In this document: positions 23,901 to 34,499 of the stretch, one piece after another | Layout: every line of letters begins with the position of its first letter | Position numbering within the stretch: the stretch's first letter is position 1 | From: Pagrus major | Lineage: Eukaryota; Chordata; Actinopteri; Spariformes; Sparidae | DNA: 64,000 nucleotides | Direction: 5' to 3' | Assembly: GCF_040436345.1 (NCBI RefSeq) | Contig: NC_133224.1 | Location: 16,274,144 to 16,338,143, forward strand | Program-made: the position numbers and the translations under genes | Notes under the pieces: model-generated | The model's input: only the letters and a program-made list of their open reading frames with translations | Databases searched by the model: none | What the model was told of the DNA's origin: nothing

Positions 23901-24817
23901 TGGATAGTAGTTATGAACAATGGGTAAACAAGGGGATTACAGCAATATGTACAATAATTGATCGGGGGAAAATTAAAAGCTTTCAAAAACTGAAGAGGGA
24001 ATATGGACTGGAGGATTGCGATCAGTTTAGGTATTACCAAGTTAGAGACTTCTTTGAGAAGGAAATGAAACCAGATCTTCCCCAGGAGCTGAATAAAGTA
24101 ACTATAACACTGTGTAATGCATATAGAAACAATACTGGAAGAGTGGTTTCAACACTATACCAGGGTCTAGAGAAGAGCAGAGGAACTTCTACACTGTATG
24201 TTAGAGACAGATGGGTAAAAGAAAGTAAAATGCCTTTAACTGAAGAGGACTGGTTTAACATATGTGATGTACAGCAAACCACCACCAGCTCCAGGATGTG
24301 GAAAGAATTTTGCTGGAAAAATATGATCAGGTTCTTTATTACTCCCAAAACAAAGAGCAAAATTTCAACTACACAACAAACATGCTGGAGACGGTGTGGA
24401 GAGCAGAATGCAGGTCACACTCATGTTTTTTGGGAATGTACTAAAATGAGAAGTTATTGGAATGATGTGTGGGTAGAATTGAAAACAATACTGGGATATG
24501 AACTACCAAAGACATGTGAGATATTATACCTGTGTAACCTGACAAGGAAAAATGTACAATATGAAGACGAATATCTGGTAAAAATTCTGCTGGCTGCGGC
24601 CAAGAAGGCAATCACCAGGAAATGGTGTAGAGAGGACCCTCCCACTCGGAGGAACTGGCTGGACACAGTTGAGGAGATTCTCAATATGGAAAGATTTACG
24701 TATATATTGAGACTCCAGCAAACAATATTTGATAAGAAATGCGAAAAATGGACAGACCATAAATCTCAAAGCAGAGACACCACCAAGAAAACTTGGACTG
24801 ATGTCAGAGACATTTGA
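20992..24817 (+). pseudogene. L1-type ORF2 protein (endonuclease-reverse transcriptase), one frameshift
   Basis: The N-terminal apurinic-type endonuclease has SLNVNGLSNP, FLQETHL, NVYAPP, GGDFN and SDHCILHL. The reverse transcriptase has KAPGSDGFPAEWYK, YRPISILNCDYKI, the LSLDAEKAFDSV motif, RQGCCLSPTLF and the FADD catalytic motif near 23098. The C-terminal part includes the CWRRCGEQNAGHTHVFWEC Cys/His motif near 24383. The first frame (20992-23670) runs into a 10-G run at 23540-23549, and the homologous protein continues in the next frame (open to 24817). The single lesion is therefore a homopolymer indel, which could be real or a sequencing error. Otherwise the ORF looks intact, implying a young copy. 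Initiation at 20992 (MEEMQHSQLKVVSLN) is plausible. Confidence 0.9.
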
Positions 24818-24928
24818 GGATTATTATTAAGAACATGTACCCCACTGACGCTGTAATGTGTTCTTTAATGTTGTTATATGCCGAAAATTAATAAAATCTG
24901 AGTATAAAAAAAAGAAATACTCCAGAAG

Positions 24929-25286
24929 ATTAGCCTCTTTAAATCTGGACATTTTTCTGTCCATTCAACAAAGTTGAAGTGCCAGGCACACAACAACAAC
25001 ACAATTCACAACAACAACAACCCACACTCTCCCTGCCTGGAATGTTCCACAGTATGGCAAAAAACAATTGGATGCATTTTTTTTCAATGTATACAACATG
25101 CAAAGAAGCTACATGTAATGGTTCTTTTAACTATGACTGAATCCAAGTTGAAATACTCCAGAAGATTAGCCTCTTTAAATCTGGACACTTTTCTGTCACT
25201 TTAACAACTTTAAGTGCCAGGTGCACAACAACCCAATTCACAACAACAACCCACACTCTCCCTGTCTGGAATGTTCCACAGTATGG
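24929..25286. repeat. Tandem repeat: right half of unit 1 and complete unit 2
   Basis: 24929-25063 completes the unit interrupted by the LINE (ATTAGCCTCTTTAAATCTGG ... CCACAGTATGGCA). 25064-25286 repeats the whole unit with few differences, including the uninterrupted sequence GAAATACTCCAGAAG at 25150-25164. Unit length is about 223-236 bp. Confidence 0.85.
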
Positions 25287-25557
25287 CATTAAACTTATCT
25301 ATCTCCATGGAGACATTCAGGTGATACCAACAGGCCAAGTTACAGGTCAGATCTGTGGAGAGGCAAGCCACCTCACAGTAAGAATGCACGTTTGTTAAGG
25401 GTTTTTTTTTTCAATAAAAACAGTTCTAATTGAATAAATGCAAGATAGATAAGTTTTATACCATACTGTGGAACATTCCTGCAAAGCAAGAACATCTCCA
25501 TGAAACAAGCAGGTGGCCGACCCTCTACCAGAAAAAGTTACATTGTGCACCTTTAAG
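25265..25557. repeat. MITE-like inverted repeat segment
   Basis: GGAATGTTCCACAGTATGG followed by ATTAAACTTATCTATCT near 25268-25302 recurs inverted near 25445-25483 (AGATAGATAAGTTTTATACC and CCATACTGTGGAACATTCC). The segment ends AAAAGTTACATTGTGCACC, TTTAA near 25536-25556, resembling a TTAA-type terminus. The left terminus was not found. Confidence 0.55.
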
Positions 25558-25559
25558 AC

Positions 25560-26100
25560 TTTAAAACAAAAAATACATATTGTGCCTTAATTATCATAAT
25601 ACACATTGTGGATTCAACGAAGCGACAATTAACAGTCAGATTCCACAGAAAGAGTCCATATTTAGGCTCGCCACTCGTGATCGGACATTTGAGTAGTGAC
25701 CACTGAGTACTCATGGGCCTGACCATTACCATGTTAATGGTGTTGTTGCTGATGTGGTCCCATCACAGGATGGTCTCTAGTTTCATAATGTTGTCTACAT
25801 TGTTTTTTACTGTTTGGGCTCTGTTGATTACAGCATTTTGGTGTATTGTTCTTCTGCTGAAGTATTAGCTCCATGCAACCCCCAGGGGGTCCAGAAGCAC
25901 CCCAGCATTTGCTGACGTAGAAAGGAGAGAGGAGGGAGGGGATTATAAAATGCAAAACAGACAAGAGGTTAGCTGAAACAACCACAGTGCTTACAGCAGC
26001 TTTAATGTGATTTTTTTGACTTGTGAGGCATATGCTGAGTAAGTTTAAGATGATAATTAGTTAAACCAATCTTGTGGCCCTTCAGATGATTGAGGCAGTT
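25560..26100. other. Unassigned intergenic sequence
   Basis: No gene or named repeat seen. Confidence 0.35.
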
Positions 26101-26105
26101 CCTAA

Positions 26106-26151
26106 CATGTATGTATGTATGTATGTATGTATGTATGTATGTATGTATGTA
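26106..26151. repeat. (ATGT)n microsatellite, left half of Tc1 target
   Basis: A perfect tetranucleotide run stops at the TA that precedes the Tc1 terminus. The same repeat resumes at 48632 on the far side of the nest. Confidence 0.9.
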
Positions 26152-26518
26152 CAGTTGCAATCAAAATTATTCAACCCCCATTGCATTTTAGGTTTATAGG
26201 CAAAATTTAAAATTTTTCAGGTGTTTGCATTAAACAAATTACAGAAGAACAGTTTAAATAGTTAAATAAAACTAATATTACAAGGATTTTATCCAAATTC
26301 AACACTAAATCTTACTTTCAATGACTACTGCAGTCTCAAAAATATTCAACCCCCTGAATAAAATTCCTCACAAGAGCACACATTTGCAAATCAGGTGTGG
26401 TCTCAAGCACACCTGATGCAACCAATCAAGGGCTTCATTAGTTGCATCAGGTGTGCTTGAGATAGAACACCTCAAATACCTGGACTGTTGACGGTGACGT
26501 TCAGAGAAGAGATCATTG

Positions 26519-28192
26519 TGTAACCCAGGTTAAAATGTATATTAAAAATATTTCATTGTGTATTAAAAACCGAGACAAATGAGTTAAAATCAGTAAATTA
26601 GTTCATTCATGTATAAATGTATAATGTATAAAAATGTATAAAACCAGGATGTTTGAATTAAAAACAGTGAAATTCATAGTGGAAAAATCAATTCATTAAA
26701 TATAATGTTTTGTTAATAATTAAAATACCGATGTTCACTTAAAAAGAAGAACAGAACCGTAATAAAAAAGTTATGTGGAGTTTTAGTTTGAAAGAGCTGA
26801 TCGGAAGACGGACTTCTCATCCAATCGGAGGAGAAGCTCCCACCCACTGACCCGATCGGAGCAGGTTCACTTCCTCTTGAAGCTGCTAGAAGAAAGAGAG
26901 GAAGCCACATTGAGCACGAGTCACGGAAAAACACACTTTGGACGATAAAACACTAAAAAACACTGAAAAACACGGAGAAAACTGCTGGAGAAGATCCCCC
27001 GGACGACCAGGACCTGCGTGAGTGCAGCTGGAGGAGCCGCTCGGGAGGAGAAAGCATCGGTGAGCAACCGACTCGAAATGCTAAATCGCTAATGCTAATA
27101 GCGGAACGAGCTAATCGTTAGCGATAACGAGCTAATGCTAATAGCGATAACGAGCTAACATTAGCAGACGAGCTAATGTCGGAGCGCTAGCTCCCTGTGC
27201 TAATTAGCCTCACGGCAGACACACCAGATACACTAATGCTGTAGCATTTGTCCGACATTTTAAAGGTGCATATGTAACGTTATTTTCTCTTGTTTACTCT
27301 CTTTCCATGCACATTGAGCTATATTCTGGGTGTGTATAGCACTTTATTTCTGAACTTAAAGCACATTTAGCCACAAGTTAACAACTGTGCACAATTATAT
27401 GTTTTATTTTCTTAATGGTTAATGATGGTTCTGTGAATATTATCCTGTAAAAAGCACAAAATGTTTTCATATTGTTTTGAGAGGTTATTTCAATAACTTG
27501 AGTATCATAATATGATTATGTGAATGTTGTTTATTTTGTTACTGTAAATTGTAAGGTTATATTGCAACAGTAATTCAGTAAAAAACAGTAATTCAGTAAA
27601 GAAAATAATTATTTTCCATTGAAATGGTTTATGCAGATTTAACATGATTTATCTCATATAAATCATTGAAAGTTTAGAGATTGACAATGAATGCTCTGAT
27701 CCTACTTATCGTAGGTCAGGTTTTTTCGTTGGATTCCATTGAGATACGGACCTGGAGGTTGGAGCCAATTGAAGTTGATGGCGAGCTAGACCCCGGTGGA
27801 CGCTTAGATACCGACGTCGTGGAACCTGGATCCTTTTTGCACCAATACACACACCACCCACACCCCAGTGAGGTGGAACTGATATTTCACCTATGCGGTG
27901 CTAACTGAACTGAACACTAGAAATTAAAGCAGCTGCAGTATTTTATTTTATTTTTTATTTTTCATACTTACCCGGGTAGGAGTTGTAATAAATGTGTTAT
28001 TAATGTGTGGTCTTCCCATCTGCAATAAAAAGGGAAGCATCATTTGTTTCTTAAAGAGAACACTGTGTTTGTGTCGTTCCTGAGCAGTCGGTCGGTCGAT
28101 CCTGGGCTCCGTAGTCGACCTTAGAGCTTCTGATCCATCTAGCCTATTCAATCTAAATCCTATTCTCTTATTAAAGGGTAATACGTGTTACA
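26519..28192 (+). repeat. 5' LTR of the gypsy element
   Basis: 1,674 bp, TG...CA ends. It matches the 3' LTR except for roughly a dozen substitutions, a ~27-bp TATAAATG-type expansion near 26610, a small indel near 27170 and a 2-bp indel. It includes short repeats of GAGCTAATGCTAATAGCGATAA around 27100-27180 and carries the intact TTAA (26731-26734 region) where the 3' LTR has an insertion. The ORFs inside it are not supported. Confidence 0.93.
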
Positions 28193-28197
28193 ATAAG

Positions 28198-28214
28198 TGG
28201 CGAGCTAGCCAGGA
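28198..28214 (+). promoter_or_regulatory. Probable primer-binding site
   Basis: TGGCGAGCTAGCCAGGA begins six bases after the 5' LTR. TGG is the expected start of a site pairing with a tRNA 3' CCA end. I could not assign the tRNA. Confidence 0.5.
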
Positions 28215-29508
28215 GCCTAGTTATTTGCCAAACGATTGCCTGGAACAAACCATTTCAGTTTTATTTCATGATAATACACATTGCTAAAAAATGGAGGTCA
28301 TTGATAAATTAGGTATCAAGGTTCCAAATGCAGTCCTAGTGAGTGGGTTGACAGGATCAGAAAAAGATGAAGAGATTATTGAGTTTTTGCAAACCTATGG
28401 TTCAATCAATAGGGCTGTAAAGATAGATGATTCAACTACAGAGTTTCATACCAACCTGATAGTAGAGTATAACCATGGCACTGCTATGCAAGCGTTAGAA
28501 CCTCTTTTGCCTCGTACTCACCCATCGTCAGTCAGCCCTGATGTCACCTTCCACGTTCGAGCCCTGGCAAGTGTCTACACACAAAAGGTAAGCAGTGATG
28601 TTACACAAACTTACCTCGACAAGCTGAAGGGAATCGCCAAACTCAGTGGAAAGGATTTCGAGGAGGTGTTAAAGGAGGTAATGTCACAAATAGAAGAATC
28701 CATCGATGGTGCTGAATCCAGTGAGCAAGTTACTTCCCCCCAACACTCACTGGAAGCTGAGAAGACTGCAGAACCCAGCCAGCATGACGTTGCATCACCG
28801 CTGTTGGTTGGTGCTCCCCCTCCCATTGATCTTGGTCCCTCTAATGTTAATCAGAGAACAACTGCTCCCTCCTTTAACTCAAAGACACCCTCGACCCTGA
28901 GTCCCAGTGAGCTCAACCCACCTGAGGTGCAAAAGATAGTGGTGGAGCACATCGTGAGGAGTGAAGACAGACCCCCACACTCTCACTCAACCCTGAGATT
29001 GAGAGGTTTCTCTGGGAAGATCCCTCGACCATACAGTGAGGTAGATTATGACACTTGGAGGTCCCATGTTGATTTGATGATGAAAGATGTTTCTCTCTCT
29101 GACCTTGATAAAACTCATAAAATCCTCGAGAGTCTTCTTGTTCCAGCTTCTGATGTCATTAGGCATCTTGGTCCTGAAGCGCCTCCTATAGTCTATCTGC
29201 AATTGTTAGACTCTGCGTTTGCCACAGTTGAAGATGGAGAAGAACTGTTCGTGCGGTTCATGAGCACATTCCAGGATTCTGGAGAAAAATCATCTACGTA
29301 CCTGTAGTGCCCAGGGCTTAAAGTATTCCGGCACCGTGCCGGATCTCCGGCGTTTGACTATGATTCAGAAAAAAAAAACACACACACACACACGCGCGCG
29401 CACAAAAAAAACAAACACGTTATCTCCGAGTGGTCTTGAACGCAGCATCCGAGTCGAGTCGGCGGCTACAGTCTATGGTCGGCGGCTGTTTCTCCTGAAA
29501 TCAGAAAA

Positions 29509-32500
29509 ATGGAGGCTAAATTCATGAAGCCAGGGGAAGATGTCGTAGTTGACAAGGGCCTTAAAAACAAGTGGCGCTGGGCGTGGATAGAGGAAAAGGG
29601 CGGAGACGGCAAGCCGTTTGGGAGCTGGTGCCAGAAGCTAAGGGAGCCTGGTACCTGTTTTTGTGTGTTGTGCTCCAAGAAGCTAGTCTATGCAACTAGC
29701 GGCAAAAAAGCTCTTCGTCGTCACGAAGGAGACGCCGGGCATAAAGCAGCTGTTCGCGCGCTCCAACACACAAGCCGTTTGCCTGGAGCAACAGCCACAG
29801 CGGACGTCGCGGCCCCGATGACCGATCGTGTTTGTGACTTGAAAATACGTGTGTGCTCGTTCATTGCTGAACACGATTTATCATTTACGATCGCTCAACC
29901 GCTCGTAGATCTGTGTAAAAAAGTAGCGGTTGATAAAAATGCTTTAACAAAACTGTCCGTTTCCAATCAGCATGCCAGTTATATGAACACACATGGCATA
30001 GCACCAGAGTTCAAGAAACGTCTGTCTGATCAGCTCAAAGGATGTATGTTTTCTCTGAATGTTGATGAAGCAACCACCCAAAACATGGAAAAAATACTTA
30101 ATGTAATGGTTCGCTTTTTTGATGATGATGCAGCCAGAGTAATAACACAACATCTTGCAAGCAGGAAAGTAAACATTAGCAATGCTTCAGCTCTTATGAT
30201 GGAACTTAAAGATGTCCTGCAGTGCTATGATCTGGAGTGGAAACAAGTAACCAGTATTCTGTTGGACAATTGTGCTGTCATGAGAGGGAAGAAGACTGGA
30301 CTTGAGACACAAGTTAGGAAGGAAAATCCTTACCTCCTCGACATCTCTGGAGATACTGTGCATATGGTGGCAAATTCTGCCAAGGCCGTGTTGAGCCCAT
30401 TCAAGTCAGAAATAGAGGACTTCTGCTCTGATCTATATTATGACATCGAAAAGTCACCAAAACAAAAGCAGATATTTGCCGAGTTCCAGAGTCTGCTGCA
30501 TCTCCCGCCCAGGACCTTAATAAGACCAATCAGCAACAGATTTATTCAAATGCTGGAGGTGTGCAACAGGCTGAACGAGCTCCTGGATGTACTGGTGGTG
30601 CACTACTACCATGTGCTGGATCCAAACGAAGAACATAAATACAGGTAATACAAATAATAATTTATTCAATTCATATGTATTTTTAATGAACTGCTTCTGT
30701 TAATCTGTAACAAGTTTGTGGGCCATAGCGCTGTATGTAATGTTGTGTTGCTTTGAAACAATGTCCTCAGTGATGTGTGTGTGGATATGTATGTATATTT
30801 TACTTAAGTGTGCTTGTGTATGTGTGCTACAGAAGGCTTCTTTACCAAGTGCTTGAGAAAAATGAGCTCACAGTTGAGGAAAAGGCCAGAATAGAAGTAC
30901 TTCAACAAGAGCAGGCCACAGCATCCCGAATGAGAACACAGGTTAACCAGAACCGGAAGGCACGGATTGCTGTGCTCTTCACAGAGTTTGAAAGAATGAA
31001 GGTCATGATCGACTTGTTCAGAGGTATCTTAATATAGGATAAAATAAGACTATATTAATCCCACACTGGAGATATTCACATGATGTCACAGCAGCAAACA
31101 AACAAGATGGTGCAGAAATAAGATACAAACAAATACATTATACTGTATACATACACACACCCAGGCTGTACTGTCATCACTAAAGTTGTGTACAAAATGT
31201 GAGTTCAAGAGCATGCAAATCCATCAAAAAGTATTCCCTTCAATTTAACTATTCTGAATACCACCCATTAAAAATGTAATTGTAACTAAATACAGTTCTG
31301 AATACAATTGAATACAATTATTCAGTTCCTTCAAAATACTTGTTCTGAATTTTAATTACTATTATATTGCAATTATCTTACAGTTATACTTTGTGTTGTG
31401 TTTGCAGGTGTCCTTCCACCATTCCAGAGCTTTGTGAAAAAACTGCAACATGACAAACCGATGGTGCACTTGTTGCATGTGGAAATGGTGGCCCTTGTGA
31501 GAGAGATTCTCAGCAGGTTTATGAAGGCAAACGCTATCCCACTGAGCGCAAAGGAGATCCTCAAGGTTGATGTCCGGAGTAGAGATTTGCAACTGGCAGA
31601 CAAAAGGCTTGGTGTTGGAAAGTTCTGCTACTCTGCAATGAACAAGGCCCGTGTGGAGAGGAAGATATGGGTTGGAAATATCTACAAATCTCTCAGAGAA
31701 GGCTACATGAAAGCAGCAGAGTTCCTCCTCAAAAACTTACCACTGGACAACAGCATAGTATCCTCACTGTGTGCTCTGAATCCATCTCTAATGCAGTGTG
31801 ACTCTGTCTGCGGAGCTTTTATCACATTAGGAGAGGCCTTGCCTAATGCTGTTCCTCCAGAAGAGCTTGGTCAACTACAGGAAGAGGTTCAGGCATACCA
31901 GATTGATGTAGACCTGGTACATCATGCCCAGACCTACGATGAAGAGAATGGCCGAGTGGATGTAAACTGGTGGAGCCATGTTGCATCTCTGAAAAACCCA
32001 GAGAGGTGTGTGAGGTATCCCAGCCTGTGTAAGCTGGTTAAAGCTCTTCTCTCCATTTTCACAGGCCCACTGGTGGAAGGATCATTCAATTTAATGGATG
32101 ACATCCTTGAAGCCGACAGGTGCTCCATGAATGTGGAAACTTATGAGAGCCTTGCAGTTGTTAAGTCCACAATGAAAGCCAAGGACTGGACAGCCTCAAC
32201 TATGACCATAGACCAGCCTTTGAGGCGTTCCTGTCTGTCATCATACCAAAATTACCAGTTACACCTGCAGAAAAAGAAAGTGAAAGAACAGGCACAAAAG
32301 GAGAAAAGGCTGAGTGAGGCAACAAGGGTGCAGTCATCAAAGATGGCAAACAAACTGGTACAACAGGCCAGGAAAACCAAAAGGCCAGCCACCACCTCCT
32401 CTAGACCAGCCTCCACCTCAGGACCAGCCAGACCTCCTCCTCCCTCTGGACCAGCCAGACCTCCTGCCTCAGGACCAGCCAGACCTCCTCCCTCAGGACC

Positions 32501-33134
32501 AGCCAGACCTCCTGCCTCAGGACCAGCCAGACCTCCTCCTCCCTCAGGACCAGCCAGACCTCCTGCCTCAGGACCAGCCAGACCTCCTCCTCCCTCAGGA
32601 CCAGCCAGACCTCCTGCCTCAGGACCAGCCAGACCTCCTCCTCCCTCAGGACCAGCCAGACCTCCTCCTCCCTCAGGACCAGCCAGACCTCCTCCTCCCT
32701 CTGGACCAGCCAGACCTCCTCCTCCCTCTGGACCAGCCAGACCTCCTCCTCCCTCTGGACCAGCCAGACCTCCTGCCTCAGGACCAGCCAGACCTCCTCC
32801 TCCCTCAGGACCAGCCAGACCTCCTCCTCCCTCAGGACCAGCCAGACCTCCTGCCTCAGGACCAGCCAGACCTCCTCCTCCCTCTGGACCAGCATCCTCC
32901 TCTGGACCAGCCAGACCTCCTCCCTCCTCTGGACCAGCATCCTCCTCTGGACCAGCCAGACCTCCTCCCTCCTCTGGACCACCTAAGTTATTTCCTCTCT
33001 TTTATGGCCAAGCCAAAGTCTCCCCTACTTCCTCTGCACCAGCTTCTGCCTCTGCAAATATGTTAAAGAGGAGAGGAGTCAAAACCCAATCAAAAAAGAA
33101 AGAAGAAATCGAACAGAAAAAAAGAAGGTGTTAA
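29509..33134 (+). CDS. hAT-like transposase, three exons, Pro-rich C-terminal tail
   Basis: Inferred exons are 29509-30644 (donor ACAG/GTAATA), 30833-31023 (acceptor CTACAG, donor AGAG/GTATCT) and 31408-33134 (acceptor TTTGCAG). Joined lengths total 3,054 nt, 1,017 codons plus stop, in frame without interruption. Residues C52, C55, H72 and H78 form a BED-like finger. LNVDEATTQ (D186) and LLDNCAVMRGKKTG (D253) match the first two catalytic Asp regions of hAT. Exon 3 has the dimerisation-type block YPSLCKLVKALLS...VEGSFNLMDDIL. The usual Cys/His pair after the second Asp is not obvious (HMVANSAKAV). From ~32395 a ~200-residue SGPARPP repeat tail follows, then a basic end. Splicing is predicted, not observed. 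The copy could be active. Confidence 0.8.
32395..32985 (+). repeat. Coding minisatellite: SGPARPPPP-type repeats
   Basis: Units of about 24-27 bp (CCCTCAGGACCAGCCAGACC with CTCCTCCT or CTGC inserts) repeat more than 20 times in frame in exon 3. The open frames on the other strand and in another frame are by-products of the repeat. Confidence 0.95.
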
Positions 33135-33525
33135 CGAACTGTGATGATTGCACTGGAAACTGCAGTTCAGCAGTTCTCAATAGGTTTCTTTAGTAAACTG
33201 TATTTATTTCATATTATTCAGTTTACCACTTCTTGGAGCACTTTACTGTTTTTTGTTGTTAAAATGAACTGCCTCTGCAAATATGTTAAAGAGGAGAGGA
33301 GTCAAAACCCAATCAAAAAAGAAAGAAGAAATCGAACAGAAAAAAAGAAGGTGTTAATGAACTGTGATGATTGCACTGGAAACTGCAGTTTAGCAGTTCT
33401 CAATAGGTTTCTTTAGTAAACTGTATTTATTTCATATTATTCAGTTTACCACTTCTTGGAGCACTTTACTGTTTTTTTGTTGTTAAAATGAACTGCCTCT
33501 GCAAATATGTTAAAGAGGAGTCAAG
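33048..33525 (+). repeat. ~223-bp tandem duplication spanning the transposase 3' end
   Basis: CTCTGCAAATATGTTAAAGA begins at 33050, 33273 and 33497. The unit includes the last codons, stop codon and start of the 3' UTR, so a near-copy of the C-terminal coding end lies downstream, untranslated. The first two copies are nearly identical. Confidence 0.9.
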
Positions 33526-33870
33526 GCCCAATGGAATGTATTTCCTATAACTTAATTTGCCATTGTTTTGAACAAAAATTATGGAAAGGTTGCAATATTA
33601 TCTACAGTTCACTGTTGCTCTGTAACTGTTTATATGTTTTTTGTATTGCCCTTTACTGAATTAAATGGTTGCTAAATGAATAATTCAGATTAATTAGCTT
33701 GACTGAGTTTCACATGTTTTCACTTATAACTTAATAACCTTTACTTTCTAAAATTCACATTTAAAGCACAATGCAAAAAAGTTGTTTGCCAAATTGCCTA
33801 TAATGTGTATGCGTTAGATCCACTGCACTCCCGCTCCTTGGAAAAAAGTTCAGGCTCAGGATTTTTTTTT
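33526..33870. other. hAT 3' untranslated/subterminal sequence
   Basis: AT-rich non-coding DNA between the tandem duplication and the right terminus; no further ORF. Confidence 0.5.
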
Positions 33871-34499
33871 ACTTTAAGCCCTGAGCGCCTTCAGGTTGCC
33901 CTGGGTAACGCGGTGCGCAGAGGAGGTGTCCCAGCACAGGACGGAGACAAACACCTACTCCGGCAGTTTTGCAGGGGCTGCTGGGACAACGCCCTGCTTG
34001 CTGACCTCCACCTAGAACAGAAAAAGCAGAACCCTCCATCATTTGCTGAGCTTTTAAAACTTTTACGCACTGAAGAGGAAAGACAAGAAGCCAAGGTCAT
34101 GAGAATGAAACAACACTTGGGTACCACAAAACAGAAAGCTGCATCCCACGTGCAAACTGTGTGTGACTGCGGTGAGACCCAAGCTGAGTCTGATGCTAGC
34201 AGCATACATGAGCTAAGGAAGCAAGTTGCCGACCTGAAAAGTCAGCTAACATCCCTCATGAAAAAGAAAAAGACAGCATCCCCCAACCAAGAAAAAGTGA
34301 AAGTGAAAGAAAAACAAAAACCTGACCATGCAACCACAGAAACCAACCTACCTTCCCATAGGAGTGCGACTTCCAAGCCAAAGCCTTGGTACTGCTTTCG
34401 CTGTGGGGAGGATGGGCACATCGTTGCCACCTGTGAGTCGGATGCCAACCCTGCCCTGGTAGCAGCAAAAAGAAAAGAACTGAGACAACGGCAGCAGTT

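Larger units (their letters stand above)
19158..24913 (+). mobile_element. L1-like LINE, apparently full length, with target duplication
   Basis: It opens GGGACTTCCGGTTGAGCG directly after GAAATAATCCAGAAG and ends TTAATAAAATCTGAGTATAA plus a short A-rich tail before GAAATACTCCAGAAG. This is a 15-bp target duplication with one mismatch (19143-19157 and 24914-24928). It contains an intact ORF1 and an ORF2 with one frameshift, in the order and spacing of L1-clade elements. The boundaries are confirmed by the empty site at 25150-25164. Confidence 0.92.
29312..33883 (+). mobile_element. hAT-like transposon with complete three-exon transposase model
   Basis: Inverted ends CAGGGCTTAAAGTA (29312) and TACTTTAAGCCCTG (33883). 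The flanks are agtgcc (29306-29311) and agcgcc (33884-33889), an apparent 6-bp duplication with one mismatch, shorter than the 8 bp usual for hAT. 4,572 bp inserted into the gypsy gag. It encodes one transposase with two introns. Nothing else in it looks coding. Confidence 0.85.

Noticed and set aside
27681-27908. 75-codon ORF inside the 5' LTR
   Set aside because: The matching frame in the 3' LTR is interrupted by a point change (stop at the GAACCTTGA site), and LTRs of this class are not coding.
28291-29307. PNMA/ZCCHC12-like host gene
   Set aside because: It lies between an LTR and pol of an LTR element and is interrupted by a transposon, so it is Gag of the element.
32395-32985. Regular repeat spacing that might suggest a CRISPR-like array
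   Set aside because: Units are directly adjacent without unique spacers and encode SGPARPP repeats in a eukaryotic transposase.
32314-33066. Long ORFs on both strands overlapping the Pro-rich transposase tail
   Set aside because: The minisatellite unit lacks stops in several frames. Only the frame continuous with the hAT domains is supported.
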